Shown here piece after piece: positions 9,314 to 18,728 of a stretch of DNA of 54,161 bases. The DNA comes from Telmatospirillum sp. (GTDB lineage Bacteria; Pseudomonadota; Alphaproteobacteria; Rhodospirillales; Magnetospirillaceae). Position 1 is the first letter of the stretch. Each line of letters starts with the position of its first letter. Where the stretch lies: assembly GCA_009712185.1 (NCBI GenBank), contig WASQ01000001.1:1-54161 (forward strand). The letters are read 5' to 3'. Position numbers and translations under genes: made by a program. The notes beneath the pieces were generated by a model, which searched no databases, was not told the DNA's origin, and saw nothing but the letters and a program-made list of their open reading frames with translations.

Positions 9314-9337
9314 CGCCGGCCTGACGGCGTCCGCCGC

Positions 9338-11128
9338 TCAGAACGCGGCCTCTTCGAACTCCATCATCGACTTGCCGCCGGCCATGATCGCCGAGAACAG
9401 GGCCCCGGTCTCCGGCAGCACACGGTCCATGAAGAAGCGGGCGGTCACCACCTTGTTGCGGTAGAAGCCGTCCGGGTCCTGATCGGTGCCGGCCTTGGGC
9501 AGCGCGATCTCGACCATCCGGACCCACATATAGCCCAGCGCCACCAGCCCCAGCAGACGCAGATAGTCGGTGGCCGCGGCGGCCGCCTCCTCGGGCTTCG
9601 CAAGACCGCCGCGGGCGATCTGACCGGTGGCCTGCTGCAACCGCCCGAAAGCCTTGGCGAGGGGCTGCACGAACGGTCCCAGTTCCTCATCCTCGACCTT
9701 CGCGGCGATCAGATCGGCCACCGGATGGAAGAAGGGACGCAGATAGCGGCCGGCATGGGCCGGCATCTTGCGCCCGATCAGGTCCAGCGCCTGGACGCCG
9801 TTGGTGCCCTCGTAGATCTGGGCGATGCGGGCATCACGGACGAACTGCTCCATGCCGTTTTCGCGGATATAGCCATGACCGCCCAGGATCTGGACGCCAT
9901 GATTGGTGGCCTCGAACCCGAGATCGGTGAACAGGGCCTTGACCACCGGCGTCATCAGCGCCACCAGATCCTCGGCGTTCTGACGGACATCCGGATCCGG
10001 ATGGTGGTTCTGGCGGTCGAGCGCCTCCCCGATCCAGACCCCGAGCGCCCGGCATCCCTCAACGGTGGACCGCATGGTGAGCAGCATGCGCCGGATGTCG
10101 GGATGGACGATGATTGGATCGGCCGGCTTGTCGGGATGCTTCACCCCGGACAGGGACCGGCCCTGAAGACGTTCGCGGGCATAGGCGACGGCCCCCTGAT
10201 AGGAGGCCTCCGCCAGGCCCAGGCCCTGCATGCCGACCGCCAGACGTTCCGTGTTCATCATGGCGAACATCGCGCGCATGCCCTTGTGCGGCTCTCCGAC
10301 CAGCCAGCCGACCGAATCGTCGAAATTCAGCACGCAGGTCGCCGAGGCCTTGATCCCCATCTTATGTTCGATCGAGCCGCAGGTGACGCCGTTGGCGGCG
10401 CCCGGCGTCCCGTCCTCGCGCAGGAGATGCTTCGGCACCAGGAACAGGCTGATGCCCTTGATGCCCTTGGGCGCGTCGGGAAGGCGCGCCAGCACCAGAT
10501 GGATGATGTTCTCCGTCAGGTCGTGCTCGCCGGCCGAGATGAAGATCTTGGTGCCGGTGATCTTGTAGCTGCCGTCGTCCCGGGGGACGGCGCGCGTCCG
10601 GCACAGGCCGAGATCGGTGCCGCAATGCGGCTCGGTCAGGCACATGGTGCCGGCCCATTCGCCGGAAACGATCTTCGGCAGATAGAGGTCCTTCAGTTCG
10701 TCGCTGGCATAGGCGTGCAACGCCGTATAGGCGCCGTGCGACAGGCCCGGATACATCCCGAAGGACAGATTGGCCGCGCAGATCATTTCCTCGACAAGGG
10801 TATTGACCGCCTTGGGCATGCCCTGTCCGCCATAGGCCGGATCGCAGGCGATGCCGGTCCATCCGCCTTCACGGAACAGGGTGTAGGCCTCCTTGAAACC
10901 GGCCGGCGTGCGGACCACGCCGTTTTCAAGACGGCAGCCCTCCTCGTCGCCGGACCGGTTGAGCGGGGCCAGAACCTCGCCGCAGATTTTCGCCGCCTCG
11001 TCGAGGACGGGATCCAGGAGGTCGCGGGTGAAGTCCTCGTAACCCGGCAGGGTGGAGAGGGCGTCGCCCTGGTGAAGTTCGTAAAGAACAAAGCGCATGT
11101 CGCGCAGGGGGGCCTGATAGCTGGGCAT
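9338..11128 (-). CDS. Acyl-CoA dehydrogenase (long, DmdC/FadE-like with C-terminal domain)
   Basis: A 596-residue flavoprotein that catalyses the alpha-beta dehydrogenation of acyl-CoA. Visible are the substrate and flavin segments MCLTEPHCGTDLG and GTKIFISAGEHDL, and the catalytic-glutamate region IAQIYEGTNGVQALDLIGRK, followed by a roughly 150-residue C-terminal extension. Length and layout match the DmdC-like subfamily used for medium/long-chain substrates. I chose ATG 11128 because AAAGGAATT lies just upstream and the longer frame adds only Arg-rich filler. It is third after thiolase and the FadN-like gene, a Bacillus fadNAE-like set. Confidence 0.9.
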   Translation of the reverse strand: MPSYQAPLRDMRFVLYELHQGDALSTLPGYEDFTRDLLDPVLDEAAKICGEVLAPLNRSGDEEGCRLENGVVRTPAGFKEAYTLFREGGWTGIACDPAYGGQGMPKAVNTLVEEMICAANLSFGMYPGLSHGAYTALHAYASDELKDLYLPKIVSGEWAGTMCLTEPHCGTDLGLCRTRAVPRDDGSYKITGTKIFISAGEHDLTENIIHLVLARLPDAPKGIKGISLFLVPKHLLREDGTPGAANGVTCGSIEHKMGIKASATCVLNFDDSVGWLVGEPHKGMRAMFAMMNTERLAVGMQGLGLAEASYQGAVAYARERLQGRSLSGVKHPDKPADPIIVHPDIRRMLLTMRSTVEGCRALGVWIGEALDRQNHHPDPDVRQNAEDLVALMTPVVKALFTDLGFEATNHGVQILGGHGYIRENGMEQFVRDARIAQIYEGTNGVQALDLIGRKMPAHAGRYLRPFFHPVADLIAAKVEDEELGPFVQPLAKAFGRLQQATGQIARGGLAKPEEAAAAATDYLRLLGLVALGYMWVRMVEIALPKAGTDQDPDGFYRNKVVTARFFMDRVLPETGALFSAIMAGGKSMMEFEEAAF

Positions 11129-11202
11129 GATCCGAATTCCTTTCACCGCCGATCCCCGAACCGGACGGCGCCGTCGGGGGCGCGTCCGGCCGGGAAGGAC
11201 GC

Positions 11203-11223
11203 CCCGGGACACCGGGTCCCGGG
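11203..11223 (-). other. Intercistronic hairpin between fadN-like and acyl-CoA dehydrogenase genes
   Basis: An 8-bp GC stem (11203-11210 with 11216-11223) and five-base loop in the gap before the dehydrogenase gene. There is no U-tract, so it is more likely an RNA-processing or attenuation element than a full terminator. Other weak stems are possible in this GC-rich gap. Confidence 0.35.
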
Positions 11224-11233
11224 ACGGGGTTGG

Positions 11234-13558
11234 TCAGTTGCGCAACGGTTTGCCGGTTTCGAGGATGCTCTCGATCCGGGCGAGCGTGGCCGGATGGCGG
11301 ATCAGGCGCATGAACTGGGCGCGCTCCTCCTCCATCACGTCCCCCTCGCTGACCGGCTTGGTGACGTCGGCGCCATTGCCCGACAGAACCCGGGCCAGGG
11401 CGCCCGACACCACCAGATCGTGACGGGTGGCGATGCCCCGCCGGTGGAAGCCGTCCGCCGCCATTTCGAGCGCGACCCGCGCGGTCTCGCCGGGCAACGT
11501 CAGTTCGACGGGTTCCGGCGGCTGATAGTCGCGGGCCAGCTCCAGGGCCCTGGCTTTGGCATCGGCCAGAAGGCGGTAGCGGTTCATGGTGATGCTATCG
11601 GTCGGACGCAGGAACAGCAGTTCCTTCGCCTCCGCCGCCGATTTCGCCACGGTGGCGGTGCTGATGATCTCGAACACCCTGGCGATGGCCGGCATCGGAC
11701 CCTTGGGAAGCTTCCCGAGAGTGCTCCAGCGGGCCAGCATCTCCTTGCAGCCGCCCCAGCCGGGAACCAGGCCGACGCCGCATTCCACCAGTCCGGTGTA
11801 GGTCTCGGCATGGGCCACCACGGCATCGCAATGCAACAGGATCTCGCAGCCGCCGCCGAGGGCCAGACCGGAGGGCGCCCCCACCACCGGGAAGGGCGCG
11901 TATTTGAGCGCGCGGTAGGTCTCCTGACCGGCGGCCACCAGTTGCTCGATTTCGGTCCAGGCGGCGATGTTGGCGGCGAACAGGGCCAGTCCCAGATTGG
12001 CGCCGGCCGAGAAATTGCTGCCCTCGTTATAAACCACCAGCGCCTTGAACTGCTTGCCGACGACCTTCAGGCTCTTGCCCAGCAAGGCCATGATGTCCGG
12101 GTCGAGCGCATTCATCTTGCTGGTGAACTCGAAGCAGGCCACGCCGTCGCCGATGTCCCAGAGGGCGGCGGAGCCGTTCTTCAGCACCGGTTCGCGGGTC
12201 AGCTTGATATCGGACAGCAGCAGGACGCCGTCCGGCCGCACGATATCGTGATAGGCCCCGTCGGTACCGAGATACTGGCGGCGGTCCGCCTCCGTCCGGT
12301 AGAAGGGTTTTCCCCCCACCTCGCGCAACAGCGCCGGAACCGGAAGGCCATCGGCCTCCAGCCGTTCGACCAGCCAGTCCACGCCCAGCTTGTCGACCAG
12401 CTCGAACGGACCCCATTTCCAGTTGTAGCCCAGGCGCATGGCCTCATCGACCGAGGCGACGTCGGCAGCCGCCTCGGGCACCAGCGACGCGGCATAGGAC
12501 AGGGTCTGGCCCAGCACCCGCCAGGCATAGCGCCCGGCGCGGTCCGGCGAGGCCAGCAGCTTGCGCAAATCGCCGCGCGAGGTCGACAGGATCTCCAGAT
12601 CCGGCCGGATCTGCTTGCGGTACTGCCCACCGGACAGCGACATCGCCTCCTTGACTTTCGCCCCGCCCTCGCGGTTCAGGCGATAGAAACCGCCCTTGCC
12701 CTTGCGGCCGGTGAAGCCCTCCGCGATCATCCGCGAGATCAGCGGCATCTCACGATGGACGGCATGCAAAGGATCGGTCTTCGGCAGAAGGCCGATCATG
12801 CTGCCCAGCACATGGGGCATCAGGTCGAGGCCGACGAGATCCATCAGGCCGAACACGCCGGTCTTGGGAATTCCCATGGGCTTGCCGATGATGGCGTCCG
12901 CCTCCTCGACCTCCATGCCCTGTTCCATGGCCTCGGAGACCGCGCACTGCATCCAGAAGACGCCCAGGCGGTTGGCGATGAAGCCGGGGCGGTCCTTGCA
13001 GACGACGACGCTCTTGCCCAGGGTGACGTCGGCGAACCGGCTCACCGCCTCGGCGGCCTCCGGCCGCGTGGCGGGGCCGGACACCACTTCCAGAAGGCGC
13101 ATGTAGCGCGGCGGATTGAAGAAGTGGGTGATGCAGAAATCCGCCGCGAAGGCGTCCGACAGGCCCTCGGTCAGGGACGCCAGCGGAATGGTGGAGGTGT
13201 TGGAGGACACCACCGATCCCGGCTTGCGCACCTCGTCGATGCGCCGGTACAGCGCCTGCTTGATATCCAGCCGTTCGATCACGGCTTCGACGATCCAGTC
13301 ACACTCCCCCAGCAGCCCCAGATGATCCTCGGTGTTGCCGGTGGTGACGAGCTTCGCCGCCGCCTTGCTCATGAACGGGGCCGGATCCGCCTTCAGCATC
13401 TTCTGGACGGCGGTCTCGGCGATGACATTGCGGTTGCGATCACCCTCCTTGACGATGTCGAGAAGAACGACCGGAACCCCGGCATTGGCCACCTGGGCGG
13501 CGATGCCCGCCCCCATGACCCCGGCGCCGATGACGGCGACCTTGTTGATCGCGGTCAT
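11234..13558 (-). CDS. 3-hydroxyacyl-CoA dehydrogenase / enoyl-CoA hydratase, FadN-type
   Basis: A 774-residue bifunctional beta-oxidation enzyme. The NAD-binding dehydrogenase domain comes first (VAVIGAGVMGAGIAAQVANAG near residue 8, then SSNTSTIPLASL and FNPPRYMRLLEVV). The enoyl-CoA hydratase-like domain comes last (NFSAGANLGL, GLALGGGCEILLHCDAVVAHAET, GVGLVPGWGG). This domain order is opposite to FadB/FadJ and matches FadN of Bacillus. ATG 13558 overlaps the thiolase stop in a TGATG arrangement, so translation is probably coupled. It converts enoyl-CoA to 3-ketoacyl-CoA for the adjacent thiolase. Confidence 0.92.
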   Translation of the reverse strand: MTAINKVAVIGAGVMGAGIAAQVANAGVPVVLLDIVKEGDRNRNVIAETAVQKMLKADPAPFMSKAAAKLVTTGNTEDHLGLLGECDWIVEAVIERLDIKQALYRRIDEVRKPGSVVSSNTSTIPLASLTEGLSDAFAADFCITHFFNPPRYMRLLEVVSGPATRPEAAEAVSRFADVTLGKSVVVCKDRPGFIANRLGVFWMQCAVSEAMEQGMEVEEADAIIGKPMGIPKTGVFGLMDLVGLDLMPHVLGSMIGLLPKTDPLHAVHREMPLISRMIAEGFTGRKGKGGFYRLNREGGAKVKEAMSLSGGQYRKQIRPDLEILSTSRGDLRKLLASPDRAGRYAWRVLGQTLSYAASLVPEAAADVASVDEAMRLGYNWKWGPFELVDKLGVDWLVERLEADGLPVPALLREVGGKPFYRTEADRRQYLGTDGAYHDIVRPDGVLLLSDIKLTREPVLKNGSAALWDIGDGVACFEFTSKMNALDPDIMALLGKSLKVVGKQFKALVVYNEGSNFSAGANLGLALFAANIAAWTEIEQLVAAGQETYRALKYAPFPVVGAPSGLALGGGCEILLHCDAVVAHAETYTGLVECGVGLVPGWGGCKEMLARWSTLGKLPKGPMPAIARVFEIISTATVAKSAAEAKELLFLRPTDSITMNRYRLLADAKARALELARDYQPPEPVELTLPGETARVALEMAADGFHRRGIATRHDLVVSGALARVLSGNGADVTKPVSEGDVMEEERAQFMRLIRHPATLARIESILETGKPLRN

Positions 13559-14694
13559 CACAGGGCCTCCAGCACCGTCGCGATGCCCTGGCCGCCGCCG
13601 ATGCACTGCGTCGCCAGCCCATAGCGGGCGCCGGTGCGCTTCAGGAGGGAGGCCGCCTTGCCGCCGATCCGGGCGCCGGTGGCGCCCAGCGGATGGCCGA
13701 GCGCGATGGCGCCGCCGTCCAGGTTGATCCGGTCCTCTGTCAGACCCAGGTCGCGGATGCAGGCCAGCGACTGCGAGGCGAAGGCCTCGTTCAGTTCGAT
13801 CACATCGATCTGGCCGGCCGAAAGATTGGCCCGTTCCAGCGCCTTGGTGGTCGCCTTGACCGGGCCGATGCCCATGATCTCGGGCGCGCAGCCGGAAATC
13901 GCGATGCTGCGGATCCGGGCCAGCGGCGTCAGCCCCTTCTTCTCGGCATAGTCCAGGCTGCACACCAGCACGGCGGCGGCCCCGTCGGTCAGCGGCGAGG
14001 AGGTGCCGGCGGTCACCGTTCCGGTCTGATCGAAGGACGGCTTCAGTTCGGCCAGCGACGCGGCGGTCGTTTCGGCCCGGATGCAGCCGTCCGCCTCGAT
14101 GGTGCGATTGCCCTGCGAGATCGCCACGATCTCATCCTTGAAACGCCCCTCGGCCTGAGCCTTGGACGCCTTCTGATGGCTGGTAACGGCGAAGCGCTCC
14201 TGCTCCTCGCGGCCGATACCCCACTGGCGGGCGATGTTTTCGGCGGTATCGCCCATCCCCAGATAGGCGCCCGGGCTCTTGGCATAGAAGGCCGGGTTGG
14301 GCAGAGGATTGAAGCCCATGATCGGCACGCGGGTCATGCTTTCGACACCGGCGCAGATGAACGCCTCGCCGGCGTCCATCTGAATGGCACCGGCCGCGCT
14401 GTGCACCGACTGCATGGAGGAGCCGCAGAAACGGTTGACGGTGACGCCGCCGACCGACGCCGGCAGGCCGGCCATCAGGCCGATCAGGCGGGCGGCGTTC
14501 AGGCCCTGCTCGCCCTCGGGGAAGGCGCAGCCGAGGATCAGGTCCTCGATGTCGTCGGGGTTGACGCCGCTCTTGGTGACGAGATCACGGATCACCTGGG
14601 CGGCGAGATCGTCGGGACGGACTTTGGCAAGCTCACCCTTCTTGGCCGGAGTAAAAGGCGAACGGGCATAGCCCGCGATAACCACGGTCTTCAT
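13558..14694 (-). CDS. fadA: Acetyl-CoA C-acyltransferase (thiolase)
   Basis: A 378-residue thiolase that cleaves 3-ketoacyl-CoA with CoA. The acyl-accepting cysteine is in NRFCGSSMQSV, the histidine in GGAIALGHPLGATGAR, and the second cysteine in CIGGGQGIATVLEAL at the C-terminus. ATG 14694 is preceded by GGAG and begins MKTVVIAGYARSPF, the usual thiolase start. The stop overlaps the start of the FadN-like gene by one base. The 193-base gap to merR upstream holds no gene and no obvious operator copy. Confidence 0.93.
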   Translation of the reverse strand: MKTVVIAGYARSPFTPAKKGELAKVRPDDLAAQVIRDLVTKSGVNPDDIEDLILGCAFPEGEQGLNAARLIGLMAGLPASVGGVTVNRFCGSSMQSVHSAAGAIQMDAGEAFICAGVESMTRVPIMGFNPLPNPAFYAKSPGAYLGMGDTAENIARQWGIGREEQERFAVTSHQKASKAQAEGRFKDEIVAISQGNRTIEADGCIRAETTAASLAELKPSFDQTGTVTAGTSSPLTDGAAAVLVCSLDYAEKKGLTPLARIRSIAISGCAPEIMGIGPVKATTKALERANLSAGQIDVIELNEAFASQSLACIRDLGLTEDRINLDGGAIALGHPLGATGARIGGKAASLLKRTGARYGLATQCIGGGQGIATVLEAL

Positions 14695-14887
14695 TGGCAA
14701 GTCTCCATGGAGGACGGATTGCGGGAAAAGGACGACAAGATCCGCCGCCCCGGCGGTCCGCGAAGGACGGCAGGGACGGGCAGAGGATGGCGGCCCGGAC
14801 CGCGAGGCCGGGCGGACATGACGGAAAAAACGACGACGCAGGCCGGATCGGCCGGCGCCGGGACGGGTCCGGGCGACGCCCGGACGG

Positions 14888-15283
14888 TCAGGCCGTACGC
14901 GACTGCCGCTGCTTGGCGGCAAGGGCGTCGGAGGTCATCTGTTCGATGTCGCGAAGCTCCATCAAAGTCTGTTCGACGGCGCGGCGCTGGTCCTCCAGCA
15001 GATCGATCCGCGACTTCACCTTGATGGAGAGAAGCTGAAGCTGTTCGACCTGCGTGGTATCGACCACATAGAGATCCAGGAACTCCTTGATGTCGCGCAG
15101 CGTGAATCCGAGACGCTTGCCGCGCAGGATCAGGATCATCCGCGCCCGGTCGCGATAGGAATAAACCCGGGTGTTTCCGGCCCGTTGCGGCGAGATCAGT
15201 CCCTGGTCCTCGTAGAAGCGGATGGTTCTCGGGGTCACGCCGAGATCCCGGGCCAATTCGGTGACCGAGTAGATTTTTTCCAT
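14888..15283 (-). CDS. MerR family transcriptional regulator
   Basis: A 131-residue regulator. The N-terminal winged helix-turn-helix reads SVTELARDLGVTPRTIRFYEDQGLISPQR, typical of MerR proteins. A coiled-coil dimerisation helix follows (QLQLLSIKVKSRIDLLEDQRRAVEQTL). There are no cysteines for metal sensing and no large effector domain, so it is not a metal or drug sensor. Flanked by acyl-CoA ligase and thiolase genes, it is the obvious candidate to control the fatty-acid locus, perhaps responding to an acyl-CoA as LiuR-type MerR proteins do (inference). ATG 15283 follows GAGGAG by eight bases. Confidence 0.9.
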   Translation of the reverse strand: MEKIYSVTELARDLGVTPRTIRFYEDQGLISPQRAGNTRVYSYRDRARMILILRGKRLGFTLRDIKEFLDLYVVDTTQVEQLQLLSIKVKSRIDLLEDQRRAVEQTLMELRDIEQMTSDALAAKQRQSRTA

Positions 15284-15337
15284 GCCGACGCTCCTCGATT
15301 CCGTGCGGAACATGACGAAGGGAGCCCCAAGTTTCCC

Positions 15338-15346
15338 TATACGTCA
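15338..15346. promoter_or_regulatory. Half-site of the proposed MerR operator upstream of merR
   Basis: TATACGTCA at 15338-15346 matches the right half of the palindromic sites upstream of fadL and of the SCP2 gene. Only one half is conserved here; the other side is TTTCCC. It lies 55-63 bases upstream of the merR ATG. Autoregulation is an inference. Confidence 0.4.
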
Positions 15347-15416
15347 CCCTCCAGGCGAGCAACATACCCATGATTATCACCATTGGCAAAGCGGATTCCG
15401 GTCCTTAAGGGTGGCG

Positions 15417-17090
15417 TCAGGAGGCTTTGTCGAGCGAACCGCCGAGCTCGGCCGCCTTCGCCTCTTCCTCGGCCACCAGTTCCTTTTTCGACAGTTTGCC
15501 GACCATGGTCTTCGGCAGAACGTCGCGGATCTCGATCAGCTTCGGCAATTCGATCTTCGACACATAGCCGGAGAGGAACTCCTTCAGCTCATCGGGGGTC
15601 GTCCGCTGTCCGTCGCGCAGACGGACGAACGCCTTCGGGGCCTGACCGCGATAGGGATCGGGAACGGCGATCACCACCGCTTCGGCCACCGCCGGATGCT
15701 GGTAGAGCGCTTCTTCGATCACACGGGGATAGATATTGTATCCACCGCTGATGATGACATCCTTGATGCGGTCGACGAGGAAAATATATCCGTCCTCATC
15801 GACATAGCCGATGTCGCCGGTGCGCAAGGCGCCATCGACGAATACCTGCTCCGTCTCCGCCTGCTTCTGCCAGTAGCCCGCCATCACCTGGGGACCGCGC
15901 ACGCAGATTTCCCCCTTTTCGCCCGGCGGCAGCACGCGGCTGGGATCCTGGGGCGACCGCACCTCGACCGTGGTGCCTGGAAGCGGCACGCCGACGGATC
16001 CGGCCTTCACCGCCTGGAAGGGATTGCAGCATACCACGGGCGAGGCCTCGCTGAGGCCGTAGCCCTCGACCAGCAGGCAGCCGGTGAGCTGTTCGAAGCG
16101 CGCGCGGGTCTCCACCGGCAGCGGGGCGCCGCCCGAGATGCAGCAGCGGATCGAGGACAGGTCGGATCCACCCTTTTCGGCGGCGCCGATAATCGCGGTA
16201 TAGATGGTGGGCACGCCCGGAAACAGGGTCGGACGCTTGCGGACGATATATTTCACCACCTGGTCCAGTTCGAAGCGGGGCAGCAGAATCAGTTCCGCGC
16301 CCCCCTGGATGCCGGAGTTCATCGCCCCCGTCATGGCGAACACATGGAACAGCGGCAGCACGCACAGCATGCGCTCCTGCCCCGGCTGGACCGATGGCAC
16401 CCAGCGGCTGACCTGTTCGGCATTGGCCGACAGATTGGCATGGGTGAGGATGGCCCCCTTGGGCAGGCCGGTGGTGCCCCCGGTGTATTGCAAAACGGCG
16501 ATGTCGGTCAGCGGATCGATCTCGACGGGCTTCAACTGGCCGTCATTGGCGATCAGACGCTCGAACCGGATATGGCGCAAATCCTCAGGCACCGCCGCGA
16601 CGTCGGCGCGCTTCAGGACCTGGAACAGGAATCCCTGCATGGTCGGCAGAATGTCGGCCATCGAACAGACCACCACCTTTTCGAGCGGGGTGCTGTCCAG
16701 CATGGCGGCGATTTTGGGATAAATGAGCTGGACGTCCAGCGTCACCATGATGGTGGTACCGCTGTCCTTGATCTGATGGGCGAGTTCCCGCTCGACATAA
16801 AGCGGGTTGAAATTGACGACCGTCCCGCCGGCCTTCAGAACGGCGTAATAGCAGATCACGAAATAGGGGGTGTTGGGCAGGCACAGTCCCACCTTCACGC
16901 CCTTGCGCACGCCGCGCTGCTGGAACCCGCGCGCCGCGAGATCGACCTGCCGGCCGAGTTCGCCATAGGTGGTGCGGCGGCCCAGGAAGGCCATGCCGGG
17001 CCGGTCGGCGAAGCGGCGGACGGTCTCGTCCAGACTGGCCGAAACGGGCCGGACGGTGACGGGAGTCTGCCGGTCGATCACATCGTTCAT
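15417..17090 (-). CDS. fadD: Long-chain fatty-acid CoA ligase
   Basis: A 557-residue AMP-forming acyl-CoA synthetase that activates fatty acids with ATP and CoA. Motifs: the P-loop-like YTGGTTGLPKGA, LVEGYGLSEASPV, the hinge RTGDIGYVDEDGYIFLVDRIKDVII, and the C-terminal catalytic-lysine segment PKTMVGKLSKKEL. ATG 17090 with AGAGGAAG upstream gives the usual FadD length. It is directly downstream of the fadL-like porin gene on the same strand (67-base gap), so import and activation are probably cotranscribed. Confidence 0.93.
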   Translation of the reverse strand: MNDVIDRQTPVTVRPVSASLDETVRRFADRPGMAFLGRRTTYGELGRQVDLAARGFQQRGVRKGVKVGLCLPNTPYFVICYYAVLKAGGTVVNFNPLYVERELAHQIKDSGTTIMVTLDVQLIYPKIAAMLDSTPLEKVVVCSMADILPTMQGFLFQVLKRADVAAVPEDLRHIRFERLIANDGQLKPVEIDPLTDIAVLQYTGGTTGLPKGAILTHANLSANAEQVSRWVPSVQPGQERMLCVLPLFHVFAMTGAMNSGIQGGAELILLPRFELDQVVKYIVRKRPTLFPGVPTIYTAIIGAAEKGGSDLSSIRCCISGGAPLPVETRARFEQLTGCLLVEGYGLSEASPVVCCNPFQAVKAGSVGVPLPGTTVEVRSPQDPSRVLPPGEKGEICVRGPQVMAGYWQKQAETEQVFVDGALRTGDIGYVDEDGYIFLVDRIKDVIISGGYNIYPRVIEEALYQHPAVAEAVVIAVPDPYRGQAPKAFVRLRDGQRTTPDELKEFLSGYVSKIELPKLIEIRDVLPKTMVGKLSKKELVAEEEAKAAELGGSLDKAS

Positions 17091-17157
17091 CGAACTTCCT
17101 CTTGGCTGAGGCCGGGACCGCCGCTTCGGGGGCGGTCCTCCTCCTGTTTCCCTACCC

Positions 17158-18642
17158 TTAGAACCGGACAACGAAGCTGGAACTGAAGGTATCCGCGCTG
17201 TTGTCGTAGCTTCCGGTCAGCACGCCCGCCAGGGCATTGGCCGACTCGCGGATGGTGGCCTTATCGGCGAAAATATGGGTGTAGCCCAGATGCGCCTCGG
17301 TATTGGCCGAGATGATGTAGGACACGCCGGTGGACAGCCAGTAGCGGTCGGAGTCGGGCACGCGGGCCGTCCGGTACTGGTCCTTCACCGGCGACTGGTC
17401 GAAGGCGACGCCGCCATGGAGCACCCACTTGTCGCCGATCTTGTAATGAGTCCCCAGCGAGAAGAACCAGGTGTCCTGCCAGTTCTCCTGGGTGGAACTG
17501 ATAGCCTGACCGTTCGCCCCGATGACGTTCAACTGCTGGAACAGGCTCCAGTGGGTCCACTGGATATCGGACATGACGGCCCAGCGGCTGTTGATATCGT
17601 GATAGACGCCGATGTTGAGGCTGTCCGGCAGGGTGATCTTGCCGGTCGCGTTCTGGTTGGAGAACCGGCCGGCGACCGGGGCGCCCGCCAGCGACAGGGT
17701 CGCCGGGGTCTGGTTGGTCACGGTGCCCGACAGGGTGTGGGACGAGCGGGACCGGTAGTCGAGGCCGAAGCGGGTATTGCGGTCCAGTTCGTAGAGAACG
17801 CCCAGGTTATAGCCGACGGCGTAGTCGTCGCCTTCCAGCTTGCTGAGGCCGTCGCCCCATGACGCGGTCGTCTGGGCATTGGCGGCCAGGGTCCTCGCCT
17901 GGGAGGCGGCGGCCTGCGCCTGCGCGGCATAGGCGGCGGCGGCCTGCGCCTGTCCCGCGGCGGCGGCGGCCTGCGCCGCGTTCTGGAGCTGGGCGGCGGC
18001 GGTGGCCGCCTGACTGGCCCCGGCGGCATAGGACTGCGCGGCCGAAAGCCCGATGGCATTGAAGTTCACCGCCTGGCTGAGGCGCACCTTCAGATAATCG
18101 ACGCGGGGACCGCCGCCGACCGACCAGTGGTCGTTGATCCGGTAAGCGGTCACCATCGACACGTCGACGTCCGTGATGTCGGAGGCCAGGGCCTGATAGC
18201 GGCCGCCCCAGTTGACCTTGTAGTCCGACCGCATGCCGTAGGGCACCGCCACCGACAGGCCGAAGCGCCAGTCCGGGCTTGCCTTCCAGACGCCGAACAC
18301 CGATCCCACCATGGCCGCCGTGATGGCGTTGAAGTCCTGGCGGCCGTTCACGGAACCGCCGACCACATTGCTGTTGCTGCCCTTGAAATTGGCGTCGGGG
18401 GAAATCCAGGTCGTGGTTCCGGCAACCTCGTTGGTTTCGAGATTGGTCATGCCGGCCGGGTTGTAATAGGCCGTGCTGGAATTGTAGGCCTTGGCGGTCT
18501 GACCGGCGTAGGCGTCGCCCAGTCCCTCGGCGCTCTGCTCGCGCAGCGCGAAACCGGACGCGTGGGCGGCGTCCGCCCACCCGCAAACAACTGCAAGTCC
18601 CAAACAAGAAACGACTGTGGCATTTCGAGTGCTGAAAGACAT
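17158..18642 (-). CDS. fadL: OmpP1/FadL family outer-membrane fatty-acid transporter
   Basis: A 494-residue porin. A signal peptide of about 28 residues ends at AAHASG, followed by the family N-terminus GFALREQSAEGLGDAYAGQTA, and then SSTAYYNPAGMT with the conserved NPAG. The protein ends in SSFVVRF, an outer-membrane barrel signature with terminal Phe. Residues about 200-261 form an Ala/Gln-rich low-complexity insert not expected in FadL proteins. The barrel should bind and pass hydrophobic substrates through the outer membrane. Its promoter region holds the ACGTATACGT palindrome. First gene of the fadL-fadD-merR run. Confidence 0.9.
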   Translation of the reverse strand: MSFSTRNATVVSCLGLAVVCGWADAAHASGFALREQSAEGLGDAYAGQTAKAYNSSTAYYNPAGMTNLETNEVAGTTTWISPDANFKGSNSNVVGGSVNGRQDFNAITAAMVGSVFGVWKASPDWRFGLSVAVPYGMRSDYKVNWGGRYQALASDITDVDVSMVTAYRINDHWSVGGGPRVDYLKVRLSQAVNFNAIGLSAAQSYAAGASQAATAAAQLQNAAQAAAAAGQAQAAAAYAAQAQAAASQARTLAANAQTTASWGDGLSKLEGDDYAVGYNLGVLYELDRNTRFGLDYRSRSSHTLSGTVTNQTPATLSLAGAPVAGRFSNQNATGKITLPDSLNIGVYHDINSRWAVMSDIQWTHWSLFQQLNVIGANGQAISSTQENWQDTWFFSLGTHYKIGDKWVLHGGVAFDQSPVKDQYRTARVPDSDRYWLSTGVSYIISANTEAHLGYTHIFADKATIRESANALAGVLTGSYDNSADTFSSSFVVRF

Positions 18643-18728
18643 TTCCGATTTCCCCGTTCTTTGGCCCGCTCTCCAGGCGCCTGTTGTTTCAAATGTGTCT
18701 TATGAAAAACACATAGGTCAAGTCATAT

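Noticed and set aside
9725-13624. Very long open frame (about 1299 codons) on the plus strand
   Set aside because: It lies opposite the acyl-CoA dehydrogenase and FadN-like genes; the product is His/Gln/Gly/Arg-rich without any domain, typical of an antisense frame in GC-rich DNA.
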